The notes: generated by a model not told the origin, from the sequence alone. 64,000 nt of DNA from Candidatus Bathyarchaeota archaeon (GCA_029883255.1 JAOUJL010000001.1:8047-72046); one strand, 5' to 3'; counted from the stretch's first letter, positions 8,622 through 17,502 are shown. Made by a program: numbers and translations.

Positions 8622-9826
8622 CCTGTTTAGAAATTGTTGTTGATTTTGTGGTTGCTGTCTTTTCTTGGGTTTCTCTGCTTGTTTTTTCTGTGTTTGATTG
8701 CTGTTTCTATCTGGAATACATTGTTCCGAGCTGGCTTCTACCTTTTCCTAGGCGTTTCTTTGATGGCTAACCCTGTATTAACCCGTCTTTGATGGGTCTT
8801 GTTTTGCCTCATTGGGTGGTGTAGTGTTTGATGCTGCGGATGAGGCTTGGCTTATGCTGTCGGACAGCTGTTAAAGCCACGACCAGCATGGCTGAGAAGC
8901 TCAGACAAGCATGGATAAAAGCCTGTTTTAAGCCTCTAACTCTCAAGTGGTCTAGGAGAAGCCATTCTTTGGCTCTGCTGAACACCCTTTCTATGCATAC
9001 TCGCTTCCGGAAGAGGTTGGCCAGACGCTTAACTCCGTGAACCACGAAGTCACGTCCAACTTTCAGGGCGTTCTTGATCCTTGAACTTTTCCTGTAAGGT
9101 ATTACCGCTTCAGCACAATACTGCTTAACCGTTTCCCTAACCTTTGCCGAGTCGTATTGAGCGTCAGCCAGAACAGTTTTGAAGCTTATGCCTCGACACT
9201 TCAGCTTCTGCAGCAACGGCTTAAAGCACAGCTTCTCGTTCACGTTACAGGGCTCAACAGTGAATGCTAGTGGCAGTTCAGAGCTTGTGCAGCATGCCGT
9301 GTGCACCTTATAGCCGAGTATGAATCCTCTTCTTCCCCTTCCAACGCGAGCGTCGTGGTCGCTTTTCCCTGATCTGTTGTCTAGGCTTCTCTGGCTGTAA
9401 GCTTTGATGGCTGTGCTATCCAAAGCAACCACTTCACTTTTTACCGCTCCGTCCTTCAACAGCTGTTTCAATAGTATAGAGAACACCTTCTCGTACCCAT
9501 CCCTGCCAAGCCTATGCCTAAACTGGGTGAACAAGCCGTGACTAGGCGTCTCCCGTCTGAATCCACATGCTCTAGCAATCCGCCTGTTCCTCTTCAGCAG
9601 CAACGCAAGCCGCCGATCGCTTGGAACACGCCACAGCTGTTTCAGCAACTGAGCCTTCAACATAGAAACAGGAGGATAAGGCTTCCTGCCAGGCCCGTCT
9701 CCATGATAAAGAGACATCAAAAACCTGCGAATAGAACCTAAATTCAGTGAACCAAGCACTTGCTTAATGTTCAAAGCTTCTTCCTAACATAAGCTTACCT
9801 AAACAACAAATTAATTTCTAAACAGC
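8622..9826 (-). mobile_element. IS5-family-like insertion sequence, copy A
   Basis: About 1.2 kb with one transposase gene. The ends are inverted: left CCTGTTTAGAAATT and, read on the other strand, right GCTGTTTAGAAATT, which agree in 13 of 14 bases. CTAG on both sides (8618-8621 and 9827-9830) is the likely 4-bp target duplication. Copy B at 44715-45913 has the same ends and size. Both copies sit inside GC-alternating palindromes. The exact boundary between element and target cannot be fixed because the flanks are palindromic in both copies. Confidence 0.85.
8809..9774 (-). CDS. IS5/IS4-family DDE transposase (copy A)
   Basis: Cut-and-paste transposase of the DDE superfamily (PF01609 type). 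The acidic triad is visible: D in VVALDSTAIKAYSQ, D in TVLADAQYDS, and E in CIERVFSRAKEW. An N-terminal DUF772-like region (PYPPVSMLKAQLLKQLW) precedes it. TTG 9774 gives 321 residues; copy B has a point-changed codon at that place and probably starts at GTG a few codons later. The frame is intact, so the copy may be active. Confidence 0.9.
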   Translation of the reverse strand: MNIKQVLGSLNLGSIRRFLMSLYHGDGPGRKPYPPVSMLKAQLLKQLWRVPSDRRLALLLKRNRRIARACGFRRETPSHGLFTQFRHRLGRDGYEKVFSILLKQLLKDGAVKSEVVALDSTAIKAYSQRSLDNRSGKSDHDARVGRGRRGFILGYKVHTACCTSSELPLAFTVEPCNVNEKLCFKPLLQKLKCRGISFKTVLADAQYDSAKVRETVKQYCAEAVIPYRKSSRIKNALKVGRDFVVHGVKRLANLFRKRVCIERVFSRAKEWLLLDHLRVRGLKQAFIHACLSFSAMLVVALTAVRQHKPSLIRSIKHYTTQ

Positions 9827-9835
9827 CTAGCGCGC
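9827..9835. repeat. GC-alternating half-site at right end of IS copy A
   Basis: CTAGCGCGC, mirror image of the tract at the element's left end. Confidence 0.75.
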
Positions 9836-9955
9836 AATGCAGTCAATCCCAACACTATGATTTAATTAGCAAGTTTTTTTCTTCATCGTAATATTCCTTT
9901 TTTGCGTTTGGAAAAGAAAGATAAAGATATACCAGAATACAATACTTTGGATATT

Positions 9956-10696
9956 TTATACACCCCTTTCAAGAAGCTTTCCGTATCCACTTATTGGCTT
10001 TCTATACTTGGCACTTCTTAGTATGCTCCAAAAAGTAGCTGTGTTGGATGATATAACTGGTTTGCCAAGCTCGTCCTCTAGAGACTGCAATATTTCCATC
10101 GTACGAAAGTTGGTGCAAGAAATCAGTATACCTTCTGCTTCAGGCGTATTCGCCTTTTTAGCAAGATCATAAGCGACTTTTGGAGGCAGCACACCCTCTT
10201 CGTAGGCGTCCCACATGTTCGAATTCAAATTTTTACATACTGAAAATCCATATCCCTCAAGAAATGTTTTGAGTCTCTCATCTATTCCGTCTACATAGGG
10301 AGTAGCAGTAGATACCTTAGTTACGCCTAGTTCTCTCAGGGCTTCGACGACAGCAGTGGCTGAGGTTATGGCTGGAATGCCCGCCTCTTTCTCTATATTC
10401 TGTGCTATGACCTTGTCGTGGCCGACACCCTTGTAAAAACTCACTGTTGTATCGGCAAAAACTATGATGTCCACTTTAGAAGCTGCAAGTAGTTTTGCTT
10501 CGTAAACCGCTGATCTCTCCATCAACTCTGCCCCCTTAAGCACAGCGTTAAAGTCTCTTGCTTCTTCGTCTTCTCTCTTTTTGGATTCCATCCTAGTTGT
10601 ATGGATAGCAAAGTCATCAAATGGTAGAATTCTAATTATTTCTCGTTCAACCACAGTATTACGGTATGGACATAACAAACCTACCTTATAAACCAA
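9956..10696 (-). CDS. Arylmalonate decarboxylase-like enzyme (single catalytic cysteine)
   Basis: Same superfamily as the maleate-isomerase-type genes, but the first cysteine is absent: the position is D82 in VFADTTVSFYKG, while the second, C194, is kept in ISCTN. From family knowledge, bacterial arylmalonate decarboxylase also lacks the first cysteine (glycine there) and has a closely similar TSLSFYRG dioxyanion-hole segment and a tyrosine in ATAYIDD; here ATPYVDG holds Y134. So a cofactor-free decarboxylase of malonate-type acids is the best guess. It is monocistronic; substrate unknown, and the aspartate in place of glycine is unusual. Confidence 0.82.
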   Translation of the reverse strand: MVYKVGLLCPYRNTVVEREIIRILPFDDFAIHTTRMESKKREDEEARDFNAVLKGAELMERSAVYEAKLLAASKVDIIVFADTTVSFYKGVGHDKVIAQNIEKEAGIPAITSATAVVEALRELGVTKVSTATPYVDGIDERLKTFLEGYGFSVCKNLNSNMWDAYEEGVLPPKVAYDLAKKANTPEAEGILISCTNFRTMEILQSLEDELGKPVISSNTATFWSILRSAKYRKPISGYGKLLERGV

Positions 10697-10922
10697 CCAT
10701 CATCACCTTCATAGCATAAGCGAGTGTTTTCTCGACGTTAATTATTTAAATCTTTCTATTGTGCACACTACAAGCACTAGGTTTTACTATGTAAAGTAGG
10801 CAGTGTGAAGTGGTGACCGGGATTTAAGAAGTGGGGTTGTGTAGATGCCACAGTGAATCAAGTATTGAGGGTATGGCAGAGCAAGTCGTACTATCCCATA
10901 ATTGTGGCTAACAAAAGTCAAT

Positions 10923-11211
10923 ATGAAGCCTGAAGAAATAAGTATCGATGTAGTAAGATCTCTCATGGTTCATGAGGATGTTCTTGGATACGATAGGAAA
11001 ACTCCCGAAGGCACAACGTGGAGACATCATCGATGTTCTAGATGTGGAAGTGGAAGTCTATGCCGAAACTAACAACGCCAACTATTGTTGGACTCCAAGT
11101 CCAGCATCGCTATTGGTATGCGGAAATAATGTGGACATGATTAGACAAACAGAGACAATTTACGATCTAATCGTTCTCGAAAGAATGCTCACTAGACTGC
11201 TATCACGTTAA
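10923..11211 (+). pseudogene. Possible decayed gene, unrecognised
   Basis: Two overlapping open frames with coding-like composition: 10923-11072 (starts MKPEEISIDVV, contains LMVHEDVLGYDRKTPEG) and 10972-11211 (79 residues, ends LIVLERMLTRLLSR). They could be halves of one frameshifted gene. I recognise no family and see no ribosome site; the surrounding 10697-11372 holds nothing else I can name except the palindrome near its end. Confidence 0.25.
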
Positions 11212-11344
11212 AGCTAAATTTGTGAGATACGTGTTGGAAAAGAACTGAATGGTTGATGAGGTTTATGAATTCATCCAATTTAGTCCATTAATCGCTCATA
11301 GAAATTCTTCAAATATCGGTTAGAAAACACTTATATGAAAAAGA

Positions 11345-11360
11345 TCTGTTATATAACAGA
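11345..11360. promoter_or_regulatory. Perfect 16-bp palindrome, candidate operator
   Basis: TCTGTTATATAACAGA is a perfect inverted repeat ending 12 bases before the ATG of the ornithine-cyclodeaminase-family gene. A TATA-like TTATATG is at 11331-11337. Its place between promoter and start suits binding by a dimeric repressor. Confidence 0.5.
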
Positions 11361-11372
11361 AGGGTTTTCAAA

Positions 11373-12380
11373 ATGACGCTTCTCATAAGAGAAAAGGATG
11401 TGATGAGAGTTTTTTCGCCTAAGGATATGATCGAGGCTGTGGAAGACGGCTTTCGGCAACATGGACTTGGTCTGGCTCAGACTCGACCTCGACGCGAGGT
11501 TCGTATACGAGGGAAAGAGCTACGACATGCTGATCCTCGGATAGTTAGGGTTGCGCAGGGTTTGGCTTTTTTAGAAGAGTCAGGGGTTGTAGTGATTGAC
11601 CACATCTTTAGTTTTCCGGACCGCGGAACTCCGCCAATGAGGGTTGTAAAGCATCTCATCGACGCAGATGAGGGGGGTGTCATTGCCGTTATTGACTCAT
11701 TAAATCTTCTGGGAATACGTACAGCAGCAGCCAGCGCCGTCGGCGCAAAATTTCTTTCAAAAAAAGATAGTAAAGTTGCGAGTATAATCGGAACGGGGCG
11801 CCAAGGTAGGATTCAACTCAGGTTCCTATTGCAGGTTAGGCCTATCGAGAAAGCCTATGCTTACGACGTACGTGCATACGCGCGAGATAAATTCTGCGAA
11901 GAAATGAGCACAGAACTCGGAATTGATGTGCTATCATCAGAGAAAATTGAACACGTTGTCAGAAACGCTGACATCTTGGTTACTGCAACTCCTGCAATAA
12001 GTCCCATCGTCAAGGCGGAATGGCTCCTGCCAGGCGTGCATGTCAACATTATCGGTGCAGATGCCCCTCCTAAAATTGAACTTGAGGGAGCTGCCCTAAA
12101 GAGAGCGGACAAACTGGTGATCGCTGCAGAAGATTGTTTCACGGCAGGGCAAATGCGAATACCAATAGAGGAAGGCCTCATTGGCGAGAATGACATCTAT
12201 GGGACTATTGGAGAGATCGTCGCAGGAATCAAGGCAGGAAGAGAAAGGAAGAATGAGATTACGGTCTTTCATTCTCCCGGGTTGACCCTGCAAGACGCCG
12301 CAGCAGCGTATAGGGTCTACATCAGAGCGAAAGAACTTGGTCTTGGTGTTGATGTCCCGGATCCGTTTTTGTTAAGCTAG
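11373..12380 (+). CDS. Ornithine cyclodeaminase / mu-crystallin family protein
   Basis: NAD(P)-dependent enzyme family that includes ornithine cyclodeaminase, archaeal alanine dehydrogenase and delta1-pyrroline-2-carboxylate/ketimine reductases. The Rossmann glycine motif is IGTGRQG near residue 137, and the N-terminal half has the substrate-binding arginine/lysine region RREVRIRGKE with MRVVKHL. Length 335 is normal. A palindrome lies just upstream. In this setting an imine reductase or amino-acid dehydrogenase in amino-acid breakdown is as likely as ornithine deamination; no diagnostic residue settles it. Confidence 0.87.
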   Translation: MTLLIREKDVMRVFSPKDMIEAVEDGFRQHGLGLAQTRPRREVRIRGKELRHADPRIVRVAQGLAFLEESGVVVIDHIFSFPDRGTPPMRVVKHLIDADEGGVIAVIDSLNLLGIRTAAASAVGAKFLSKKDSKVASIIGTGRQGRIQLRFLLQVRPIEKAYAYDVRAYARDKFCEEMSTELGIDVLSSEKIEHVVRNADILVTATPAISPIVKAEWLLPGVHVNIIGADAPPKIELEGAALKRADKLVIAAEDCFTAGQMRIPIEEGLIGENDIYGTIGEIVAGIKAGRERKNEITVFHSPGLTLQDAAAAYRVYIRAKELGLGVDVPDPFLLS

Positions 12381-12528
12381 TCGTCAAAACGACATGAGAG
12401 ATTGCAAAGCGAACGACGTACTCAAGACAAAAAAACCCTAACCTTTGCTAAGTTAGATTTACTTCTAACAAGTAAACATTAAATGATAGGTTGAAACTAG
12501 TTATGCGACTATTTATCAAATAAAATGT

Positions 12529-13239
12529 CTATAGCTGAGTGAGTAGCCGTCCATACCCCATGATCTTCTCTTTTACCTCAGCGATTCTGAGCATCATCCA
12601 GATCGTAGCTTGATTGCTTGAAATCACTGGCTTATTAATATCACGCTCTAGAAACTGAAGTATTTCAATTGATCGGAGATCAGTGCAACTTATGAAGATA
12701 CCGTCAGCCTTTGGTCTATACACGTCTTTCGCAAGTCTGTACACGCGCTCTGATGGTACATCAGCTGTTTCCGGCCCGAGGCAACTAAGCCCCTTTATTG
12801 ATAACACCTCGAATCCGTGGGCTTCTAGGAACTCCTTCTCCTTCTCATTTAGCCACTCTTTATATGGAGTCGCCACAGACAACCTGACAATTCCAAGTTC
12901 TTTTAGTGCTTCTAAGACGGCTGTCGATGTTGTAGTGGCCTTAATGTGGGCGGAGTCCTCGATTTTTCCTATGATCTCTTTATCGTAGCCGGGACCCTTC
13001 ACTAGGCTTCCCGTTGTACATCCGAAGGCTATCACATCGACTTCAGCGTCCGCCAGTTCGATGGCTACCTTGGGAACATCTTCAATCATCCTTGTCAATT
13101 GCTCTAGAGTATCTTCTACCTGCCTAATCCTAGAGAAGTGCAGAGATACTCCTTCAGGAGCCAACCTGTAGAGCTCAGGTTCCATTGTCTTATTTACTGA
13201 AGGAACCATTATCCCCAACCTCGCTCTCCAACCAGCCAT
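12529..13239 (-). CDS. Maleate isomerase-type Asp/Glu racemase superfamily enzyme (two cysteines)
   Basis: Paralogue of the gene at 6132-6866, with the same MAGWRARLG start region and EPELYRLAPEGV. Both cysteines are kept (FGCTTG and ISCTD, about 77 and 188 counted from an upstream GTG at 13248). I chose ATG 13239 because the paralogue begins at the same point. It converges on the cyclodeaminase-family gene and diverges from the aspartoacylase-like gene, about 80 bp away. Substrate unknown; maleate-like or arylmalonate-like acids are the family options. Confidence 0.85.
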   Translation of the reverse strand: MAGWRARLGIMVPSVNKTMEPELYRLAPEGVSLHFSRIRQVEDTLEQLTRMIEDVPKVAIELADAEVDVIAFGCTTGSLVKGPGYDKEIIGKIEDSAHIKATTTSTAVLEALKELGIVRLSVATPYKEWLNEKEKEFLEAHGFEVLSIKGLSCLGPETADVPSERVYRLAKDVYRPKADGIFISCTDLRSIEILQFLERDINKPVISSNQATIWMMLRIAEVKEKIMGYGRLLTQL

Positions 13240-13276
13240 ATCAGACACATCTTAACTAGAGATCAGATTCTGATAA

Positions 13277-13286
13277 AATTTATATT
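13277..13286 (+). promoter_or_regulatory. TATA-box-like promoter element
   Basis: AATTTATATT lies about 35 bases before the ATG of the aspartoacylase-like gene, a distance that predicts a transcript with a very short leader, common in archaea. Confidence 0.45.
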
Positions 13287-13319
13287 ATTTTCTATCTTTG
13301 AAGTAGCAGGCGAACACAT

Positions 13320-14309
13320 ATGCCTAAAGCAATAAAAGTTGGAGATATTGTGGCTAACAGTTGTGAAAGAAAATTCGGATTCTTCAAAATGGGTGAAGAC
13401 ATAAACATCGTTGAAGTCCCCCTCGCAATAATCAATGGCTGCAAAGAAGGCCCAACGCTGTGTTTGACGGCTGGAACACACGGATGTGAATATGCCGGAA
13501 TCGCAGCTGTAGTAAGAGTTTGTAGTAACATTAGCCCAACGGAACTTAGTGGTAAAATAATCGCCGTTCCAGTAGTAAATACACCTGGCTTTCGACAGAG
13601 GACCTCCTACGTTAACCCGGTGGACAAACTAAACATAGCTGAGGTGTACCCCGGGAAACCAGAGGGTTCCCTGAGTCAAATAATTGCTCACACCATACTT
13701 GAAGAGGTAATAACGAAAGCAGACTACTACATAGACTGCCACAGCGGTGATGTAGATGAAAGATTGATCGAGAACACATACTATTACAGGTGTGGTAATG
13801 AAAAAGTGGACAATGCTTCATACGCTCTATGCAGAGCTTTCGGCTTCAAGCACATTGTCTTGGTGAATGATGTACCAGCATATCCACATTTTAAAGAAGT
13901 TTGCCGAAAAGGAATTCCGATGATTCAGTCTGAGTGCGGAGGTCTTGGAATACTCAAGGAAAGTGATATCGCTAATTACGTTAAGGGGATAACAAATGTC
14001 ATGAAGTTTCTACATATGATAGATGGTGAACCAAGCATGCAAGTTGAGCAAAAAATCGTTACAAGGGAGTTCTACGTCAAAGTCGCCAACACTGGTATAT
14101 TCTATCCAAGAGTTGATCTTGGAGAAAATGTAAGAAAAGGACAAGTTGTCGGTGAAGTTGGAAACCTGCAAGGTGAAACCGTTGAGAAGTTGCTAGCAAC
14201 ACAGGACGGCGTGATACGGAAAATGTATACTCGCCACGTGGTGAACCCAGGAGAAATCGTTATGGTTGGATATGTCTCACCAAAACATGCTCCACAACTC
14301 GAAGGATAA
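13320..14309 (+). CDS. Succinylglutamate desuccinylase/aspartoacylase family protein
   Basis: Zinc carboxypeptidase-like deacylase (M14 superfamily, AstE/AspA family), removing an acyl group from an N-acylated amino acid. Zinc ligands are visible in GTHGCEYAG (H and E) and the third in DCHSGD. The C-terminal domain (GENVRKGQVVGEVGN...PGEIVMVGYV) is a barrel-sandwich fold seen in this family. At 329 residues it is full length. It is followed by sucCD in the same direction after 63 bp. A role in freeing amino acids for the downstream oxidation pathway is inferred. Confidence 0.87.
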   Translation: MPKAIKVGDIVANSCERKFGFFKMGEDINIVEVPLAIINGCKEGPTLCLTAGTHGCEYAGIAAVVRVCSNISPTELSGKIIAVPVVNTPGFRQRTSYVNPVDKLNIAEVYPGKPEGSLSQIIAHTILEEVITKADYYIDCHSGDVDERLIENTYYYRCGNEKVDNASYALCRAFGFKHIVLVNDVPAYPHFKEVCRKGIPMIQSECGGLGILKESDIANYVKGITNVMKFLHMIDGEPSMQVEQKIVTREFYVKVANTGIFYPRVDLGENVRKGQVVGEVGNLQGETVEKLLATQDGVIRKMYTRHVVNPGEIVMVGYVSPKHAPQLEG

Positions 14310-14372
14310 AAACGCTAATAATCGGCGAAATTTTTATCTTTTCGGCTGATTCAATCTTTAGAGGTTGAATAA

Positions 14373-15530
14373 ATGAGAATGTTTGAGTTTCAAGCTAAAA
14401 GAGTTTTCAGGGAGGAAGGAATTCCAGTACCCAAAGGTGAACTTGCAACTAACGCGGTAGAAGTTGAGCAAATAGCAAGGGAGTTGGGAGGACCTGTTGC
14501 GTTAAAAGCGCAGGTGCTTGTGGGTGGAAGAGGTTTAACCGGAGGAGTAAAATTTGCAGATAATGTCGAGGAAGCGAGGATGGCAGCTGAGAGAATCCTC
14601 AGCTCCAAGATGAAGGGTGAGAATGTTCGAAGAGTGCTGGTTGAGGAAAAGATGGAGATAAAGAATGAACTGTATGTGGGAGTAACGATTGATCAGGAGG
14701 CGAGGGCTCCAATTGTCGTAGCAACCTCTGAGGGAGGTGTAGAAATTGAGCTGGTTTCTGAGAAGTCCCCTGAGAAGATAGTCAAGAGGAAAATAGACGT
14801 TTTTAAGGGTCTGTCGGAGCATGAAGCGAGGAGTATAGCGAAAAATATCGGGCTTGATCATAGAAAAGCGCTCTCTTTTTCGTCAGTTCTTAGGAATCTA
14901 TATGGCATATTTGAAAAGTATGATGCAGAGCTTGTCGAGATCAACCCCCTTGCACTGACCGTGAACGATAAGTTCGTTGCGGTCGACGCAAAGTTAAACT
15001 TGGATGATAGAGCTGCGTTTAGGCATAAAGACCTCATATGCTGTCTGGGAGAAGAGTCCATCAAGCCTACAGAGGGCCCTAATTTCCGTGAATATCTTGC
15101 AAAAGAGGCTGACATTTCATCTTATGTTGAGCTCGATGGCAACATTGGAATCATATCTGATGGTGCTGGCACTGGGATGCTTGCCCTAGACTTGGTTGAG
15201 CAGTATGGTGGAAGACCAGCAGATTTTTGCGAGCTTGGAGGATTTATGGACGCTGACATGATGAGGAGTGCACTTAACATTGTATCATCAAATCCAAATG
15301 TCAAAGTAATACTGATAACTCTAATCGGAGGACTTACGAGAATGGATGAAATGGCCGAGGGAATAGCCAAGTTTATAGAAGAAAAGAAGACTACGATTCC
15401 AATTGTAGTGAGGCTGACAGGCACATCAGAGGAAGAAGGAAGACGAATACTTAAGAATACTGGAATCAATTCTTTTGACGATATGTACGATTCGATTGGA
15501 AAGGCTGTGAAATTGGCAGGGGAAAACTGA
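14373..15530 (+). CDS. sucC: Succinyl-CoA synthetase (ADP-forming) beta subunit, copy 1
   Basis: ATP-grasp beta subunit that, with SucD, makes ATP or GTP from an acyl-CoA (succinate + CoA + ATP in reverse). The start MRMFEFQAKRVFREEGIPVPKG is classic, as are the GGRG nucleotide loop and the CoA-ligase domain (GTGMLALDLVEQYGG). Length 385 is normal. A GAGGT site precedes the ATG. The stop is 1 base from the TTG start of sucD, so translation is coupled. A paralogous pair lies at 30392-32403. In a fermenting archaeon these subunits may accept acyl-CoAs other than succinyl-CoA. Confidence 0.93.
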   Translation: MRMFEFQAKRVFREEGIPVPKGELATNAVEVEQIARELGGPVALKAQVLVGGRGLTGGVKFADNVEEARMAAERILSSKMKGENVRRVLVEEKMEIKNELYVGVTIDQEARAPIVVATSEGGVEIELVSEKSPEKIVKRKIDVFKGLSEHEARSIAKNIGLDHRKALSFSSVLRNLYGIFEKYDAELVEINPLALTVNDKFVAVDAKLNLDDRAAFRHKDLICCLGEESIKPTEGPNFREYLAKEADISSYVELDGNIGIISDGAGTGMLALDLVEQYGGRPADFCELGGFMDADMMRSALNIVSSNPNVKVILITLIGGLTRMDEMAEGIAKFIEEKKTTIPIVVRLTGTSEEEGRRILKNTGINSFDDMYDSIGKAVKLAGEN

Positions 15531-15531
15531 G

Positions 15532-16398
15532 TTGGCAATTCTGGTCGACAAAGATACAAGAGTCCTTGTTCAAGGGATTACGGGTCAGGTAGGATCCTTC
15601 CAGACGAAGATAATGCTGAATTATGGAACAAAGATAGTGGCAGGCGTCACCCCAGGCAAAGGAGGGCTATACGTGCATGAGATTCCCGTTTACGATCTTA
15701 TCGAAGAAGCAGTTGATGAACACGATGTCGACGTTGCCCTCAGTTTCGTTCCAGGCCGTTACGCTGCGGATGCAGCCTTTGAGGCTGTCGAGGCGCACGT
15801 AGATCTAGTAGTCATACTGGCTGCGGAAATACCGAACATAGACTTTATGAAGGTAATTAGGGTTGCAGATGAACAGAGAGTTCTAGTCCTTGGTCCGGAT
15901 ACTCCTGGGGCCATCTCGCCTGGAAAATCGAAAGTTGGTGTACATCCGAACAGGATGTTCACCGAGGGGAACATTGGTGTACTTTCCAAGAGTGGAGCAC
16001 TCGCCTATGAGACGTGTAAGGTGCTTACGGAACACGGTATAGGTCAGTCTACGGTTGTAGGCATTGGAGGAGGACCAATTTGGGGTCTCACACAGACCGA
16101 TATCTTGGAGATGTTTGAAAAGGATGAAGAAACCGCTGCTGTGGTTCTTCTGGGTGAAATCGGTGGGACGATGGAGGAAACCGCTGCTGAGTACATAGGA
16201 AAGAAAATGACGAAGCCCGTAGTTGCTTTAATCGTCGGTCGATCGGCACCAGAGGGAAAGAGAATGGGGCATGCAGGGGCAATCATAAAACGCGGTAAAG
16301 GCACCGCCGCTGACAAGATAAAGGCTCTGAAAGACGCTGGAGCGTTAATCGCAAAGTCACCTAAGGAGATACCTCAACTGATAAGTTCGGTCGTTTAG
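15532..16398 (+). CDS. sucD: Succinyl-CoA synthetase (ADP-forming) alpha subunit, copy 1
   Basis: Alpha subunit with the CoA-binding Rossmann domain (VQGITGQVGSFQTKIML) and the phosphorylated histidine in RMGHAGAI near residue 245. It catalyses acyl-phosphate and phosphohistidine steps with SucC. TTG start coupled to the sucC stop; 288 residues, full length. Its 3' end overlaps the convergent racemase gene by 38 bp. Confidence 0.93.
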   Translation: MAILVDKDTRVLVQGITGQVGSFQTKIMLNYGTKIVAGVTPGKGGLYVHEIPVYDLIEEAVDEHDVDVALSFVPGRYAADAAFEAVEAHVDLVVILAAEIPNIDFMKVIRVADEQRVLVLGPDTPGAISPGKSKVGVHPNRMFTEGNIGVLSKSGALAYETCKVLTEHGIGQSTVVGIGGGPIWGLTQTDILEMFEKDEETAAVVLLGEIGGTMEETAAEYIGKKMTKPVVALIVGRSAPEGKRMGHAGAIIKRGKGTAADKIKALKDAGALIAKSPKEIPQLISSVV

Positions 16399-17104
16399 AA
16401 GAGGATACTGCCACGGCTGTTTCGGCTAAGATTTGTAAAGGATCAACTACAGGTACGGGTATGTCCTCGCTTTTGAGTACTAGGGATACTTCTGTGCATC
16501 CGCAAATAATTATCTCCGCCCCTTCCTCAATAAGGTGGGTAGCTACCTTGGCTATGATCTCCTTGCCTTCGAGAATTCGCCCAGCTTTTACGTTGCCGTA
16601 TATAGCTTCCATGACGTTATCTTTAAGCTTCTCCGGTGGGTAAATCAACTCAACACCGCTCTTCTCCAGTGCTCGGTTGTATATTCCAGCCCTAACGGTT
16701 CCGGTTGTGCCGATAAGGCCAACCTTCTTCACGTGGGGAAATCTCCCCTTTATTGTTTGTGTGGTTAACTCCACCATATTCAGGATGGGAATCCCCACGC
16801 TTCTCTTCAGTTTCTCATAGTAATAATGGGCAGTGTTGCAAGGAATAATAATTAAATCTACTCCAGCCTTTTCTAAATTCTTTGCTGTCTTCGTCATCTC
16901 GGGGAGGGGGCTAGGTCCTCCACCTATTATCGCCGCTGTCCTGTCAGGTATTTTCGGGTTACTATCTATAATCACCCTTATGTGATCTTGATCCTTCTCA
17001 GCTGGGGTTGCTCTAACGATTCTTTTGAACAAATCTGCGGTAGCTTCGGGCCCCATTCCTCCAAGTATCCCGATAACTCTCTCTTCCAAATATATCACTT
17101 CCAC
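16361..17104 (-). CDS. Aspartate/glutamate racemase family protein
   Basis: Cofactor-independent amino-acid racemase (PF01177, RacX/YgeA-like). Hallmarks are the N-terminal GILGGMGPEAT, C89 in IPCNTAHYYYEKL and C203 in CGCTEVSLVL, the two cysteines that act as acid and base on opposite faces. Length 247 is normal. It converges on and overlaps sucD. It would interconvert D- and L-aspartate (or a related amino acid), feeding D-amino acids from detrital peptides into the pathway; that role is inferred. Confidence 0.9.
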   Translation of the reverse strand: MEVIYLEERVIGILGGMGPEATADLFKRIVRATPAEKDQDHIRVIIDSNPKIPDRTAAIIGGGPSPLPEMTKTAKNLEKAGVDLIIIPCNTAHYYYEKLKRSVGIPILNMVELTTQTIKGRFPHVKKVGLIGTTGTVRAGIYNRALEKSGVELIYPPEKLKDNVMEAIYGNVKAGRILEGKEIIAKVATHLIEEGAEIIICGCTEVSLVLKSEDIPVPVVDPLQILAETAVAVSSSKRPNLSVEVSP

Positions 17105-17144
17105 TTTACTTAAAATAATAGATTACATATATTTTCTTTCACTT

Positions 17145-17156
17145 AAAGCGCGCTTT
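17145..17156. repeat. GC-alternating palindrome
   Basis: AAAGCGCGCTTT is a perfect 12-bp palindrome in the gap between the racemase and zinc-ribbon genes, upstream of both. Confidence 0.6.
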
Positions 17157-17288
17157 GGTAACTCTGTTCTCACAGAGAACCCAAACAAAGTTATGGTTGA
17201 CTACTTCAGATTTTTCGCGCCCTCAAAGTCTTCACAACATGAAGTTCCCTATCGAAACTGTTAAGTGAACGACCATAGAGTTGAAGTC

Positions 17289-17495
17289 ATGACTAAGCCG
17301 AAAATTGTTACGTGCCCGAACTGTGGAGCTGTTATGGTTAAAAGAAGTAGAGCTGGAAAAGGTTTTCGAGTAGGGATTATTTATGAATGCCCTAACAGCG
17401 ATTGTCCTATTATAGATTTGAGGGTTCGCTACGGACGCGGAAAAAGTGGCAACCCAAAAAGCGTCAGGGTAATGAGAGATTCAACTTTTAAATAA
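17289..17495 (+). CDS. Small zinc-ribbon protein
   Basis: About 68 residues with two cysteine pairs, CPNC and CPNSDC, spaced as in a zinc ribbon, followed by a basic, glycine-rich tail (RYGRGKSGNPK). Such proteins bind nucleic acid or partners; this one I cannot name. The frame is open from GTG 17265, but ATG 17289 begins right before the ribbon (MTKPKIVTCPNC). It is convergent with the kor operon. Confidence 0.6.
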   Translation: MTKPKIVTCPNCGAVMVKRSRAGKGFRVGIIYECPNSDCPIIDLRVRYGRGKSGNPKSVRVMRDSTFK

Positions 17496-17502
17496 CTATT
17501 CT

